From assembly GCA_030272585.1 (NCBI GenBank), contig BSYQ01000007.1, positions 1,430,001-1,494,000 on the forward strand: a stretch of DNA of 64,000 nucleotides, read 5' to 3'. This DNA is from Bryopsis sp. KO-2023. Taxonomy: Eukaryota; Chlorophyta; Ulvophyceae; Bryopsidales; Bryopsidaceae. A program made the translations under genes and the position numbers. Under the pieces are notes generated by a model, which did no database searches, was not told the origin of the DNA, and was given only the letters and a program-made list of their open reading frames with translations. This document shows, piece after piece, positions 12,201 through 22,883 of this stretch (positions within the stretch are counted from its first letter, which is position 1; each line of letters starts with the position of its first letter).

Positions 12201-13343
12201 ACAAAATGAGGATTCTGGCAGATTTTTAGCCTTCACCTGCCACCTTGAATGGTACCCATCGCAGCAAATGTTGAAATTAAAATTCATATTTATCTGCATA
12301 TATAGACAAGATTTGCACACTTTTTGCTTGGGTTCGATTGTGTTTTTTATACCCACCGGCAGGGGGGACTCAGCAATGCCAATCAGCTGCTTGATTGCGT
12401 CATTTTCGACCTCGTCTGGGTGAGCATACAAGTGCACCTGTAGAAAAGAAAAAAAAAAATTTAACAGAAAAGAGTTGCAAGTTAAAAATAAAATATAACC
12501 AGAATCGATGCAGGTGAACAAAACACAGCAGGTGTCTCTGTTTTTTTTGATCTTATTGACTTCGGTTTTCAGCTGGAAAAAAAAAACGAAGACTACTTTA
12601 TCCTGCCCCCCCCCAAAATAAAAAATAAAAAAATATATCTATATAATAAAAAAAATATCAATAATAATTTCACACCTTCAGGTTTCTTTTGAGTTTTCAA
12701 TTCTCAGTCCCAAATTTCTGATTGACAATCTCAGTACAAAAAATGGAAAAATGGCTGGCTTTGTGAAAAATTTGATGAAATCTATTCTCCTAATTAAATT
12801 TAAAACTTTTCCACACAATAACCTGGTGACACTCACTGGCACACCCTTTGTCTGAATGACAAAAGGAAGCTTTCCACGAGGTGGTGCTCCTGAATTGCTT
12901 TCCTGAACAGGCAAAAGGGAAAAAAAAAACCAGAAATTATGGATGGACATTTTTCAGGCATAAAAATTAGACCGTTTTCATGAAAGCTCCCCAGACAAGT
13001 GTAAGAATGTTATTTTCAAACCAAAAATCATGTGATGAAAACTCGTCTAGTTCTAACCAAAGGGGTGCGAACAGTTGATTAAAAAAATGGGCGAAAACAA
13101 CAAAAGGAAAACACCACCCCATGACAAAGGGAAGGAAATCCAAGCCCATCAAACAGCTTATCGAGATTTAACAGATAGAGCACCAGACCAATTGATCAGA
13201 GCTCAGCCAACCTGGTGGGCGGGACTGGTTTGCGAGAAAGTTCTGCTGGAGGGACCCAAGAACCCCGCAGAGTTTGGGGCGTGGCTGTGTGGGCGGCTGT
13301 GCTGAGCGATCGCCAAAACCCGTTGCAACAATCCGGAACGCAT
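9264..13343 (-). CDS. rtcB: RtcB-type RNA ligase with probable organelle presequence
   Basis: Eleven exons join to about 483 residues. RtcB ligates RNA ends bearing 2',3'-cyclic or 3'-phosphate to 5'-OH ends, using GTP and Mn2+. Visible hallmarks in order: MPDVHLGKG, the metal-binding Cys in VGVDIGCGM, VPVGFNQHRT, GTLGGGNHFLEV, MLHSGSRNVGN, INIHHNYC, RKGATSALDGQYGIIPGSMG and CSHGAGRRMSR, whose His corresponds to the guanylylated residue. The C-terminus (DVVHRLKPLLNVKG) matches the Escherichia coli-like branch rather than the HSPC117 ligase of animal nuclei. Exon 1 (13343-13212) adds MRSGLLQRVLAIAQHSRP and ends RTFSQTSPAHQ, which looks like a mitochondrial or dual organelle presequence. The ninth exon (KMRSFLKRIRHFLKQRTR) is the least certain. 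The start faces DiT1 across 175 bp. Confidence 0.88.
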
Positions 13344-13518
13344 CTTGGGACCCACAACGAAACACCACGCAGGAGAGGACGCATCCGCTGCTAAATCATG
13401 CATGCATTCGATCATCATTTCGCAAATGGCCTAAATTGATTTCGTCCAGGCAGCCACCCGCATGCCTATCCTCTCTGAATGCAACCCTCCCAGAGCATTT
13501 CCTTTTCCCACCACACAC
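13344..13518. promoter_or_regulatory. Compact bidirectional promoter, RtcB and DiT1
   Basis: Only 175 bp separate the assigned ATG codons of two divergent genes, both predicted to encode organelle proteins. Two ATGs lie just inside (13418 on the minus strand, 13462 on the plus strand) and would extend either protein, so the true spacer could be shorter. No TATA box or GACGTC motif was seen. Confidence 0.5.
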
Positions 13519-16500
13519 ATGGCAGGAGCTGCGAGCAGTTTTGCGATTCCACACCTGGCGCCTGGCGGCGGTCGTCGAGCAAGCTCCGTTGCCAATCGAC
13601 GCTTGCATGTGGCCCCACATGCATCCCGTGATGTTCGAATCGTGTCAGGGGGTTTCCCCTGCAGATCTGGTGTCCAAAAGGAAAAAAAAAGAAAGCAATC
13701 AGCAGCATTCTGTGCTGCATCCAACGCAGCCGACTACTGCCGAGAATCCGAAGAGGAGCGGGGCCCAATCGCTGCTCTGAAAACGAACTGGCCATGGGTG
13801 GTTTTGAGCATAGGACTCGTTTTTTTGTTGAGTTTGCCCGTTCCTGCGGGGATGGAAGCCAGAGGGATGCGCCTGCTGGCGATCTTTATCGCAACTATCG
13901 GTGGGTTATGATGCATCCAAGTCCATAACCCCTAAAGCTACAGTGTACCATCAATTTAATGAAAATTTTTATTTAACAATGAGCTGCTGCAATCCTTCTC
14001 CTTTGTGATGCTTTCATTAATTCATTTTGCTGCATGCAAAAATACACCTCATTCACAACCCCCCACCATCCAACCCCATTCTCACCATCCACTCATTTTA
14101 AAGATGTCAGCTTATGAGGTGTCAGGATGCCGGGCAAAAAACTTGGTTATGGCAGCGGAGAGAAAAACAGGAACCGCACACATCGATTTTATCAGCAACA
14201 CCTTGCATAAAGAACCCTCGAGACATGCTTCGTTGGTATTCTTTTTATACATGTGTGTGTTATGGTTGGTGCACAGCTGGCATTGTTGCTCAGCCGATCC
14301 CTGTGGGGGCGGTTGCAGTCGTAGGGCTTACAGCCACCCTGATTACGAGAACACTGACATTTGGAGAGGCCTTCGCCGCATTCAGTAAGTGTGTGTGGTG
14401 TTTTGCAAAGGGGCTGATGAGCAGGGAAAAAAAAAAAAAAATTGAAAACAAATGAGAAGAAATCAGCACCCACGTTGGCACTGGATTAGGGCATTGCTCT
14501 TTGCGCCAACGATGTTATAACTTCAAACGTTGAGAACCTTTCCGAAGCAAATTTTGAAGGGGTGAAAGATTGCAAATTTTGGAAGATTTGAGGGATTTGG
14601 TTTTACACCCAGGTGCACAGGTTCCGTGGTTGATTGCTTTCGCAATGTTTCTTGCGCAAGCAATAAGAAAATCAGGTCTCGGTCAAAGGATTGCTTACGT
14701 CTTCATATCGGCATTCGGGGGTTCTCCACTGGGTCTGGCATACAGCCTTGTTTTCAGGTGAGATGTGGATTCTATTTGCTGTATTTTTCTTTGGATATTC
14801 CTACAGATCCAACATAGAGATATCTGTGTCTTGATATTTGTAAGGGGCCTCATGTCTGTGAGTTCTTGATATTCCTTTGATTGGCTGTGGGCTGGAGAGA
14901 CATTTTGCTGGGCTGGGCGATTCTTTTCCTCCCCTTTCCTGTATGTTGCACTTCTGGAACTTTTATGGGTTGGATTGAATGCGACCTGATTGTGTTGCGA
15001 CATGGACACCTAATTTCATGAACACCTAAGAGCTAAACATATGATTATGACTTCCAAGAAAATCTGTGCTCTCTGCTTTCTTCTGTTTAATACATTTTCT
15101 ATTGACAACACGCCACAAATTTTTAAACCGACTGAGGGTAAATTCTGTTTTCTTTTTTTCTTTTTCTTTTTGCTTATTCCTTTCAGCGAATTTCTTTTGT
15201 CCCCGATCATACCGAGCGTTGCTGCAAGGGCAGGAGGTATAGTGCTCCCTTTGGTGAAATCTCTCTCTGAAGCATGCGGGTCCAGAGCTGGAGATGGAAC
15301 GGAAGGCAAACTGGGCTCGTATTTGCACACCACCGTGTTTCATACGGCTGCCGTGAGCAGTGCGATGTTTTTGACAGCGAATCATCCCAACCCGTTGAGT
15401 GCCAAGCTGGCAGAAGCTGCCACAAACATGGTGAGGAAGTCGCTCAAAGAAATTTATTTTTTTTTTCCCATTTCTTTTGGTTCCTGGTGGAAGACAGAAA
15501 TGAAATGCATAAAAGAGGCCCAAGCCTGTTATTTACTTGTCCCCGCTACTCGCTTTTCCCTCCCCGCGGATTTGGGGTATTATCATTTGTATTATTATTC
15601 TTATTTGCGGTGGTGTTTTGCTGTTGTTTTTTTGTTTTTGTTTTTTTCTGACTCTTCATTTTCTGTGCATATTTTTGCCAAGCCAGTCACGTGGCTCCTC
15701 TGGGCAAAGGCTGCAATCATCCCAGGACTCTGCTCGCTGGTCATCCTTCCCATAACGATTTGGTTTGCTAATCCTCCAACAGTGGCAGAGACATCATCAG
15801 CACAAAGAGTGGTAATGCCCCACTCAAAACCGCACACTCCCCAAAAAATCGTCCAAAAGGAACTCCTTTGCAAATGGTTTTTTCATCAGTTGTCGTGTCG
15901 ACACGATTTTGAAAGGTTGAGTACGATCGACGCTGGGTGCAGTCTAGGCCAAGGACAGATTGTCTGACATGGGACCGATGACTTCGGAGGAAGGCACCAC
16001 GATTTTAGCAATGCTCGCCACCATGACTCTGTGGATCGGCGAGAGGTGGTTCCAATACAATTCTGTAACTGCAGCGTTGGTGGGGGTCAGCGCTCTCTTA
16101 GTCACCAGAGTGCTTTCGTGGGATGAATGCCTGAGCAACAAAAATGCATGGAATACCATGGCCTGGTTTGCAATTCTGATTGGCATGGCTACACAGCTAA
16201 GAAACCTCGGTAGGCTTCTACTCCACCGACTTTTCTGAGAAAGTGCCCCCTCCTTTATCAGATGCATTTGCTCAATTCAGTTCGCTTTATTGGTCAGTCT
16301 GGTTTATTGGTTTGTATGCAGGTGTCATTGGGGTGTTTTCGGATTGGGTGGCTGGCGGTGTCGGAAGTTTGGGCTTGTCGTGGCAACCCTCCTTCATAAT
16401 CCTGGTTCTGGTGTATTTTTACTCGCACTATTTCTTCGCCAGCAACATCGCCCATGTCAGTGCCATGTATGCTGCCTTTCTCTCAGTGGCAATTGCCACC

Positions 16501-16719
16501 GGGGCTCCCCCCATGTTCGCCGCCCTGGTGTTTGCTTTCTTTTCCAATATGATGGGGACGCTGACTCAATATGGGATGTCGCATGCCCCCATGTACTTCG
16601 GGGAGGGGTACGTTTCGCTGAGAAAATGGCTGACTGTAGGGTTCCTGGTGAGCGTGGTCAACATTGTGGTGTGGATTCTTGTTGGGAGTGTTTGGTGGAG
16701 GATGTTGGGATTGTGGTGA
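13519..16719 (+). CDS. DiT1: Plastid 2-oxoglutarate/malate translocator (DiT1-type, DASS/SLC13 family)
   Basis: Seven exons (13519-13900, 14277-14384, 14613-14757, 15187-15430, 15683-15811, 15948-16209, 16322-16719) join to 555 residues. The transporter exchanges 2-oxoglutarate for malate across the inner plastid envelope, feeding ammonium assimilation. Residues 1 to about 90 are a basic Ser/Ala/Arg-rich leader (MAGAASSFAIPHLAPGGGRR) with no signal peptide. Membrane segments follow with family blocks: PIPVGAVAVVGLTATLITRT, PWLIAFAMFLAQAI, SPIIPSVAARAGGIVLPL, ACGSRAGDGTE, FLTANHPNPLSAKLA, DMGPMTSEE, ALVGVSALLVTRVLSW, LGLSWQPSFIILVLVYFYSH and GTLTQYGMSHAPMYFG, ending VWWRMLGLW just like the plant proteins. 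All joins keep frame. The exon 6 acceptor (CTAG before GCCAAGG) was chosen because the later AG gives a stop. Confidence 0.93.
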
Positions 16720-17575
16720 TAATCGAGGGGGGAGTGCAATGAATTGAGAAAAGATTGCAGGAGACTGAAGGGAATTGAAATTGTGTTTGACTGCCCTGAT
16801 TCTGAGAGCTCCTCCTCTTTGTTTTGGAAATCGTAGAATTGTATTTTTAGCTTTGAGGATGTAATCCACCGGACAAGAGCTGTTTGTTTCAATGTTTGTG
16901 GTGCCTTCGTTTTTGTGTCAAATTCCACCGAACCAAACTCCCATCGGATCGACAATCATCAAACATCAATCGGATTTTCGAAATCAGCACACCACCAAGG
17001 TGCCACCCACCGTGCATGCTTTTTTTTCCCCTCTTTTGGACTGCTTCAGGAATTCCTTTTTTGTCTCCCCCCCCCTTCTCCATGCCCTGGCCATGCACCC
17101 AAGCCTGGTTTTGCCCACCGGAAAAAATAAGAAGCTTCTTTCTCTCGCTCAACTCAGGTGGACTGGTGCTCTGTGGCCACCACATTTCCACACACCACAC
17201 TTTGGGACCCTGGAAGGTGGCTTGCTGCTTCACAGGTCGGTCGGACATGGCTGCCCATGTTCACAAATCCAATCTGTGTGGCCTCTCCGGCTCGCCTCCC
17301 CTGGTTGACTGACGTCCGCGTTTCATGCCAGACTGAACGACTCGTTGAGGGTGTGCTTCCATCCAGGGAACAGTGCATATGGTAGCCTCATCATCATTGG
17401 GCTGGGACACCTGGCGCGCGCTTGCTTCACTCGCGAGAGGGCTTTGGGGATCCCACGGAGTCGCGTCGACCATCTCCCTACATATTGCGCCCTGGAAGCG
17501 TCGTGTTCAGAAACGTTTGCGATCGTCTTTCCTCTTCGAAAGCAACAACAACAACTGCTGCTGCATTCGTCGAGC
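16720..17575. promoter_or_regulatory. GRP1 upstream region with modules shared by the GRP genes
   Basis: No gene is seen. The stretch holds blocks repeated upstream of other GRP genes. One, about 16915-17015, ends in CACCACCAAGGTGCCACCCA and recurs at about 20898-21003. An 82-bp block at 17201-17282 recurs at 21124-21205 with two mismatches. A proximal block at about 17405-17575, including CTCCCTACATATTGCGCCCT, recurs just upstream of GRP2. The proximal block probably contains the core promoter and 5' leader. Confidence 0.55.
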
Positions 17576-18161
17576 ATGGTCAAAACTCTGGCTGGTCTGC
17601 TCCTGTTCGCTCTCGTGGTCGCTGCCGCGCAAGCTTCCTTCGCAGGTGAGCCTGGCGTCGCACTTCGCAGTCGCTCTGACTTCGGCTTTAGATTTGGCCT
17701 CTGGCTGAACCGACCGTGCCTTGGCGTGTGTGTGTGTGTTTTTGTGCGTGCGTGTGTTCCAGACAAGCGTCGTCTCCTCGCTGAATTCGAACATGGAGGA
17801 AGAAACGGAGGTTGGCGTGGAGGCGGCGGCGGAGGAGGTGGGGGTGGAGGAGGAAAATACGGAGGTGGTGGCGGAGGCGGCGGAGGTGGTGGTGGAGGAG
17901 GAGGAGGAAGAGGAAAACGAAAAAGTGGTGACAGAAAAAGTGGGTGCCTGAAAAGTGATGTCCACCACGCCTTCCGCACCAGATGGGCCTGTTTTTGGTG
18001 ACTGGATTTGTTTTCGCTGTGCAGTGAGCCGCATGCTCCTGAGTGGAGGTGAAGGTGGGGGCGGTGGTGGTGGACCAGTAGCTCCCCCCGTCGGTGCCCC
18101 TGAAAGCGACAGAAAACGTCGTTCGGTGGTGGAGAAGAGTGTTGCTGATTGGCTCGATTGA
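17576..18161 (+). CDS. Secreted glycine-rich protein, GRP1
   Basis: Exon 1 (17576-17645) encodes a clean signal peptide (MVKTLAGLLLFALVVAAAQA, cut probably after QA or SFA). Exon 2 starts at 17762 with DKRRLL and runs into long glycine blocks broken by KYGG and WRGG. Exon 3 starts at 18025 with an SRMLL motif, a short Gly block, then a charged tail ending KSVADWLD. The donor of intron 2 is ambiguous: three AAAAGTG sites in the same phase lie within the KSGDRKSG stretch. The protein is probably extracellular (wall, scale or matrix). Glycine-rich wall proteins are one comparison, but I recognise no exact family. GRP1 has fewer and shorter Gly runs than GRP2 and GRP3. Confidence 0.7.
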
Positions 18162-18774
18162 TCAATTGTTCTGTGGATGCGCTTCCTCGCACAGTAGTGT
18201 GTGAGCGCCTGGAGGTTTCCCTGTTTCTATGTTGGGCCAGAACGGTCGCCCAATCAAGCCCCTTGGATGAATTCATTTGTTTTAGTACGGTAGTGAGCAC
18301 CACAATATTGTAAGGGTTGATCGTTTTGCGACTTGGATCGCCGGCTGCTTTTTTTGAGTGCTTTCTTTCCACACACTGGGTGGCACCCAACCCACACACA
18401 CATTCACCAAACCACAGCATGAAACCACAGCATGAAACTTGATTCTCTGCAGATTATTTCAGGTGACCGGGATCATTGAAACAGGAAACGATGAACCAAA
18501 TCCTCCCAGAATTCCAGAACCAGCCAGGTTCACAGAATATTTTTTTCATTTTTTTTAGTGTGGAGGAAAACCACATTCAAGAAACCTTTCATGAAATATC
18601 ATGTCGACACGTCCATCCCACAACTGACTCCATATATTCCCTGGCTACTAGCCTATAGTATAGGTATCGAACGCGCCCCCCCCTCTGTGGAATCCTGGAT
18701 CCCCCCCAGGACTCCCAAGGTGGTGACGATTTTCCTTGACAATCGTCAGTCGACAAAGCATCCACCTAAATCCC
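18162..18774. other. Spacer between GRP1 and the duplicated block
   Basis: No exon is recognised. The sequence after GRP1 (18180-18300) resembles that after GRP2 (20520-20690), for example GTGTGAGCGCCTGGAG against GTGCGAGCGTCTGGAG, which suggests that the 3' flanks were part of the older GRP duplication. C runs lie at 18677-18685 and 18702-18710. Confidence 0.4.
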
Positions 18775-19877
18775 CAAACCAACCCCTGATCTCTAAAAAC
18801 TGCAAAACCGTGCTGTCATTCACAGTACGAATTATCGCAATAATACAAATACAATAGAGGGAAAAAATGTGTGAAAAACACCTCAGCAATATGACAATCC
18901 CAAAAAAGAAAACCCCATGTTTCCAAGAAATTGCCTGTGAAAAAAAAAGAAAAACAAACCAGAAGAGGAGAGGAAAAAAGTTTGGGAGAAAACCCTCAGC
19001 AAAATGGCAATCCCCAAAGAGCCCTTATTTTGTTTCGCACTTGAATTCATTCTCCGCAATCTCTTCACCGGATTCAAGGTGCCACCCACCGTGCATGCTT
19101 ATCGTTTTTTTCTTCTTTTCGAAATTCCTTCCTTTTCTGTCCACTGCTCCATGTTCAGGCCATTTGCATCCCAAGCCTTCCGCTTGGTTTTGCCCACTGG
19201 AAAAAAATGAAAGAAGCTTCTTTCTTTCACTCGACTCAGGTGGACTGATGCTCTGTGACCACCACCATTTCACGGGTCAGACGGGACGTCATGCTGCAAG
19301 GGAGTCAGCCAGAGTGGGGATCACGGGGCTGAGTGACAGACTGAGTGACAGACTGACCAAAAAAGCAACCCACGCACGATGAACCTGCTGCAATCACTCC
19401 TCAATGATTGATCATTGCTACATGGCACCGTGTGTTTTGGGAGTGCAAATGAGAAGGGGGGAATCGAGTTGAGTTGGGCGTCAAGCCAGCAGTGGAGTAC
19501 CCCCGGATCAGATTTTCGCTGGTGTGGGTGCAAGGGCTGAAGAGGCAAATTGTTGTCTCATTCGACCAAGCAGAGCTTCCAGACGCACACACAACCGAAC
19601 ATATATATATAACAACCACCGAACCAGAGCAAAATTCGAACAAACAAACTACAAACTACTTTAGCCTCATCATCATCATCATCATCGTCATCCAAAAATC
19701 GGGCTGGCACACCTGGCGCGCGCTTGCTTGGCTCGCGAGAGGGCTTTGGGGATCCCACGGAGTCGTGTCGACCATCTCCCTACATATTGCGCCCTGAAAG
19801 CGTCCTGTTCAGAAACGTTTGCGATCGTCTTCCCTCTTCGAAAGCAACAACAACAACTGCTGCTGCATTCGTCAATC
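18775..19877. promoter_or_regulatory. GRP2 upstream region
   Basis: This noncoding stretch contains blocks related to the GRP1 upstream region: GGTGCCACCCACCGTGCATG near 19078-19097, CCTTCCGCTTGGTTTTGCCC, and GCTTCTTTCTTTCACTCGAC followed by AGGTGGACTG near 19214-19245. The proximal part 19709-19877 is close to 17405-17575. It also carries TGAGTGACAGAC repeated at 19330-19352, an AT run near 19604-19612 and a CAT repeat at 19670-19686. The long open frames in it have no protein-like character. Confidence 0.5.
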
Positions 19878-20493
19878 ATGGTCAAAACCGTGGCTGCTCT
19901 GCTCCTGCTCGGCCTCGTGGTCGCTGCCGCGCAAGCTTCCTTCGCAGGTGAGCCAGGCGTGGCACTTGGCACTCGCTGTGGCCGTGGCTTCGCCCTTGCC
20001 TTCGGCGTTTCTTTTTTTGGTGCCTGAACGAAGCGTGCCTTGTGCGTGTGTTCCAGACGAGCGTCGTCTCCTCGTCGCAGGTGAAGATGGAGGCAAATAC
20101 GGAGGTGGTGGCGGCGGCGGCGGAGGCGGAGGAGGTGGGGGTGGAGGAGGGAAATTCGGAGGTGGCGGCGGAGGCGGCGGGGGTGGTGGTGGAGGAGGAG
20201 GAGGAGGAGGACGACGACGAAAAAGTGGCGACAGAAAAAGTGGGTGCCCGAAAAGTGACGTCCACCACGCCTTCCACACCAGATGGGCCTGTTTTTTAGG
20301 TGACTGATTTTGTTTTCGCTGTGCAGTGAGCCGCATGCTGCTGGCAAGAGGCGGCGGTGGCGGCGGCGGTGGAAGTGGCGGTGGAGGTGGAGGAGGAAAG
20401 TTCGGAGGTGGGGGTGGGGGCGGGGGCGGAGGCGGCGGCGGAGGTGGAAAACACGGAGGTGGTGGCGGTGGCGGCGGAGAAGACTGTTGCTGA
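19878..20493 (+). CDS. Secreted glycine-rich protein, GRP2
   Basis: Exon 1 (19878-19947) encodes a signal peptide (MVKTVAALLLLGLVVAAAQA). Exon 2 starts at 20057 (DERRLLVAGEDGGKYGG) and is followed by two long glycine blocks split by KFGG, ending RRRKSGDRKSG. Exon 3 starts at 20325 (SRMLLARGGG) and has glycine blocks split by SGG, KFGG and KHGG, ending EDCC. An R-x-L-L motif at the start of each mature exon is shared with GRP1 and GRP3. The intron 2 donor is one of three in-phase AAAAGTG sites. Exon 2 starts inside the sequence TTCCAGACGAG, which is the exact empty target of the retrotransposon found in the duplicate copy. Mature protein: extracellular, structural by composition, function unknown. 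Confidence 0.72.
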
Positions 20494-22291
20494 TTGGTTG
20501 GTGATGATCAGCCCAATTGCTGTCGATGCGGCTCCTCACACAATAGTGTGCGAGCGTCTGGAGTTTATTCCCTGTTTCCCTGTTGGGCCGGCCAGAAGGA
20601 CGGCCCAACCAACGAAGCCCCTTTCATTTGTTTTAGGGTGGTAGTGAGCGCTGCACTGTAAGGGTTGCGTGTTTTTGGTGTTTTGTTCCTGTTTTTATGG
20701 TGCTTTTTTGGAAGACACGTTCGTCGGATCGCTTCCAGGGGTCGTTGAAACAGGAGACAATCAACCAAGGCCTCCCATAACTCCGGCCGGCCAGCCGGCC
20801 AGCCAGTTCCACAGAATCGGCCTGTTTTCCCGTGTGAGGGATCACATCCCATTCAAACCACCCATGCATCCCACAACTGACTACCCCAACCAGACCAATT
20901 CGAATTCCGCCAAACCAAAGTCCCAACGAATCGACGATCATCAAACATCTGGCCCAAACCAATCGGATTTGCGAAATCAGCACACCACCAAGGTGCCACC
21001 CACCCCTTCTTTTCGAGACTGCTTCCTTTTTTGTCCCCCTCCTCCATTGTCATGCCCCAAGCCTGGTTTTACCAAACCAGAAAAATACAAGTGTGCTCTT
21101 TCGTTTGCCCAACTCGAATAAAATTTGGGACCCTGGAAGGTGGCTTGCTGCTTCACAGGTCCGCCGGACATGGCTGCCCATGTTCACAAATCCAATCTGT
21201 GTGGCACCTGGTTGACTGGCGGTTGTTGACGTCAGCGCTTCATGCCAGACTGACTCGCACCGCTGGCCGGTCAGGGGTGAGTGTCGGGCCAGCGGTGTGA
21301 TGTGTTGTTATCAGCCGAACCTAAAGTGTGAGCAAACGGGAAGGAAGGAAAGCCAAGAAAATGTCTGGATAGAAAGAGCTATCAAAAGTAATACAAAAGC
21401 AAAGTAGGAACTCAAGGTACCAGGCAGAATGCAGCAAAAGAAGAAGAGGTCTTGGGGTTTTTGAAGCAAGTTACATATGGAATTGGTTTTCACATGGATC
21501 GTGGAGAACAATTCTGACCGGGTCCGTAGAGTGGATCGTCGCGACTAGGATTACGATTCGGCGGGGGTACGAATCCTACTCTCCACATTTTTTTCATTTT
21601 CACACAACAAAGAGCACCATCCCTGCAGAAGCAGCCCTCAACCTGCCTCGTCTTCTGCAGTCCTTCTTTCAAACGAAGTCGAAGAGTTCAACAAAATTTT
21701 GTGCGTGCTGACGTAAGGTTCACTGTTGAAAACATCATCAACTGGTCGTTTTTTCTTCAAACACACTCACACCTGGCTGGCACCCCGGCTGGTTCGTTTC
21801 ATTTGCGGCGCTCTTCGCTTCAACCCCCTCCCTCCCGCCCCAGGTGTTCAGATATCGTCTCTCAACCCTGGGGTGCGTTTCGATTCAGAAGAACCTCTCG
21901 ATGGCGGCGTGATCACGTGGCATCTTTGTGTGTGCACCGAAAAATGAATTGGCAAGTTGAGGTCATGTTTCTGCAACTGGCTGTGTGGGGTGTTGGGAGT
22001 TGGGTTGAAACATGGGCATCCAGATCTGGAAATTTCCACAAATGTCACACCTCCCATTCCTGGGATGAAGCCAGCACACATGAATCAATGATCGCATCAC
22101 ACATAATGCGGACATATGGCAAGAACCAGTTGGGCGCTTGGTGTTGGGATGCGACTCGGAGGAACGAAGCGTCGTGTCCACGTGGGGCTTGCTTTCCCAC
22201 AAATGCACGGGCCCTCAGCCACGCTCCACAAAAAAATCGATCCGACGATTGCTTCCATCCAGTACAGCGTTCTTGAGAGAATTTGTCAGCA
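20494..22291. promoter_or_regulatory. GRP2-GRP3 spacer and GRP3 upstream region
   Basis: Noncoding. It includes the 82-bp block shared with the GRP1 upstream region (21124-21205), a TTGACGTCAGCG motif near 21225-21236, CCGGCCGGCCAGCCGGCCAG near 20791-20810, and a tRNA-like hairpin at 21501-21586. A 191-codon open frame at 21701-22276 is kept in the duplicate but reads through promoter-like sequence and has no recognisable domain. Confidence 0.45.
21501..21586 (+). ncRNA. tRNA-like hairpin with Pol III-like signals (possible tRNA relic)
   Basis: A perfect 7-bp outer stem (GTGGAGA with TCTCCAC) closes 86 nt. Inside is GGTACGAATCC, one base from the tRNA B-box GGTTCGANTCC, and GTAGAGTGG, which resembles an A-box. 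Directly after the stem is A followed by seven T, a typical Pol III stop. A second internal stem pairs TAGGATT with AATCCTA. The distance from the stem to the A-box is about 14 nt too long, and no proper anticodon arm can be drawn, so this is not a standard tRNA. The duplicate copy at 30639-30724 looks identical. Confidence 0.25.
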
Positions 22292-22883
22292 ATGATGAAG
22301 GCCGCAACCGTTGTTCTGCTTATCGGCCTGGTCGTGGTCGCAACCAATGCTGCTCCTGACGGTGTGTCTCAGACTTCTGGTCGGCTCGCTCGCCGCGCGC
22401 TCAATTTCTGGTCTTCAGTTGGAGGTTGATTGGCGCGCCCGCCTGGGTTTTCTCATCGAATGCAGATTTCGCCGTGACACACCCGAGCCGTGACTTGCTT
22501 GGCGGCGGAGGAGGAGGCGGAGGAGGCGGAGGAGGTGGTGGAGGCGGTGGAGGCGGGGGCCACTGGAAATGGGGAGGAGGCGGCGGCGGCGGTGGCGGCG
22601 GCGGCGGAGGTGGAGGAGGTGGTGGAGGCGGAGGCGGAGGCAAGAAATGTAAGGATGAGTTCGCTGGGTCACCTGTGTAACGAACATTAGTTTCAAGGCT
22701 GCTTTAAACGACGGGGTGTGTGATGCAGTGCGTAAGCTTCTTGGCGGAGGCGGTGGTGGTGGCGGAGGCGGCGGCGGCGGAGGCGGCGGAGGTGGGGGTG
22801 GAGGAGGGAAATTCGGAGGTGGCGGTGGCGGCGGAGGTGGAGGTGGAGGTGGAGGAGGGGGCGGCGGGGGTGGCCGCAAGTAA
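22292..22883 (+). CDS. Secreted glycine-rich protein, GRP3
   Basis: Exon 1 encodes MMKAATVVLLIGLVVVATNA, a signal peptide. After intron 1 (donor ACGGTGTGTC) exon 2 encodes DFAVTHPSRDLLGGGG, two long glycine runs split by HWKWGG, and ends GKK at the donor AAATGTAAGG (near 22648). Exon 3 starts LRKLLGGGG at about 22729, has glycine runs split by KFGG and ends GGRK. The R-x-L-L motif opens both glycine exons. The mature chain is almost all glycine with rare Lys, Phe, Trp and His. Paralogue of GRP1 and GRP2 with the same three-exon plan. The start uses the first of two adjacent ATG codons. Confidence 0.75.

Noticed and set aside
15041-15967. 308-codon open frame over the translocator gene
   Set aside because: It reads through two introns of the translocator. 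Only the part in exon 4 matches the family, and the exon joins explain it.
21701-22276. 191-codon frame upstream of GRP3, kept in both copies
   Set aside because: Conserved only because the duplication is recent. Composition is promoter-like and the frame has no domain or signal peptide.
22401-22643. Poly-proline and poly-alanine/valine open frames opposite or out of frame with the glycine exons (also 19872-20336, 31539-31793)
   Set aside because: GGN repeats read in other frames give Pro, Ala, Glu or Val runs automatically. Only the glycine frame has a signal peptide, splice sites and R-x-L-L motifs.
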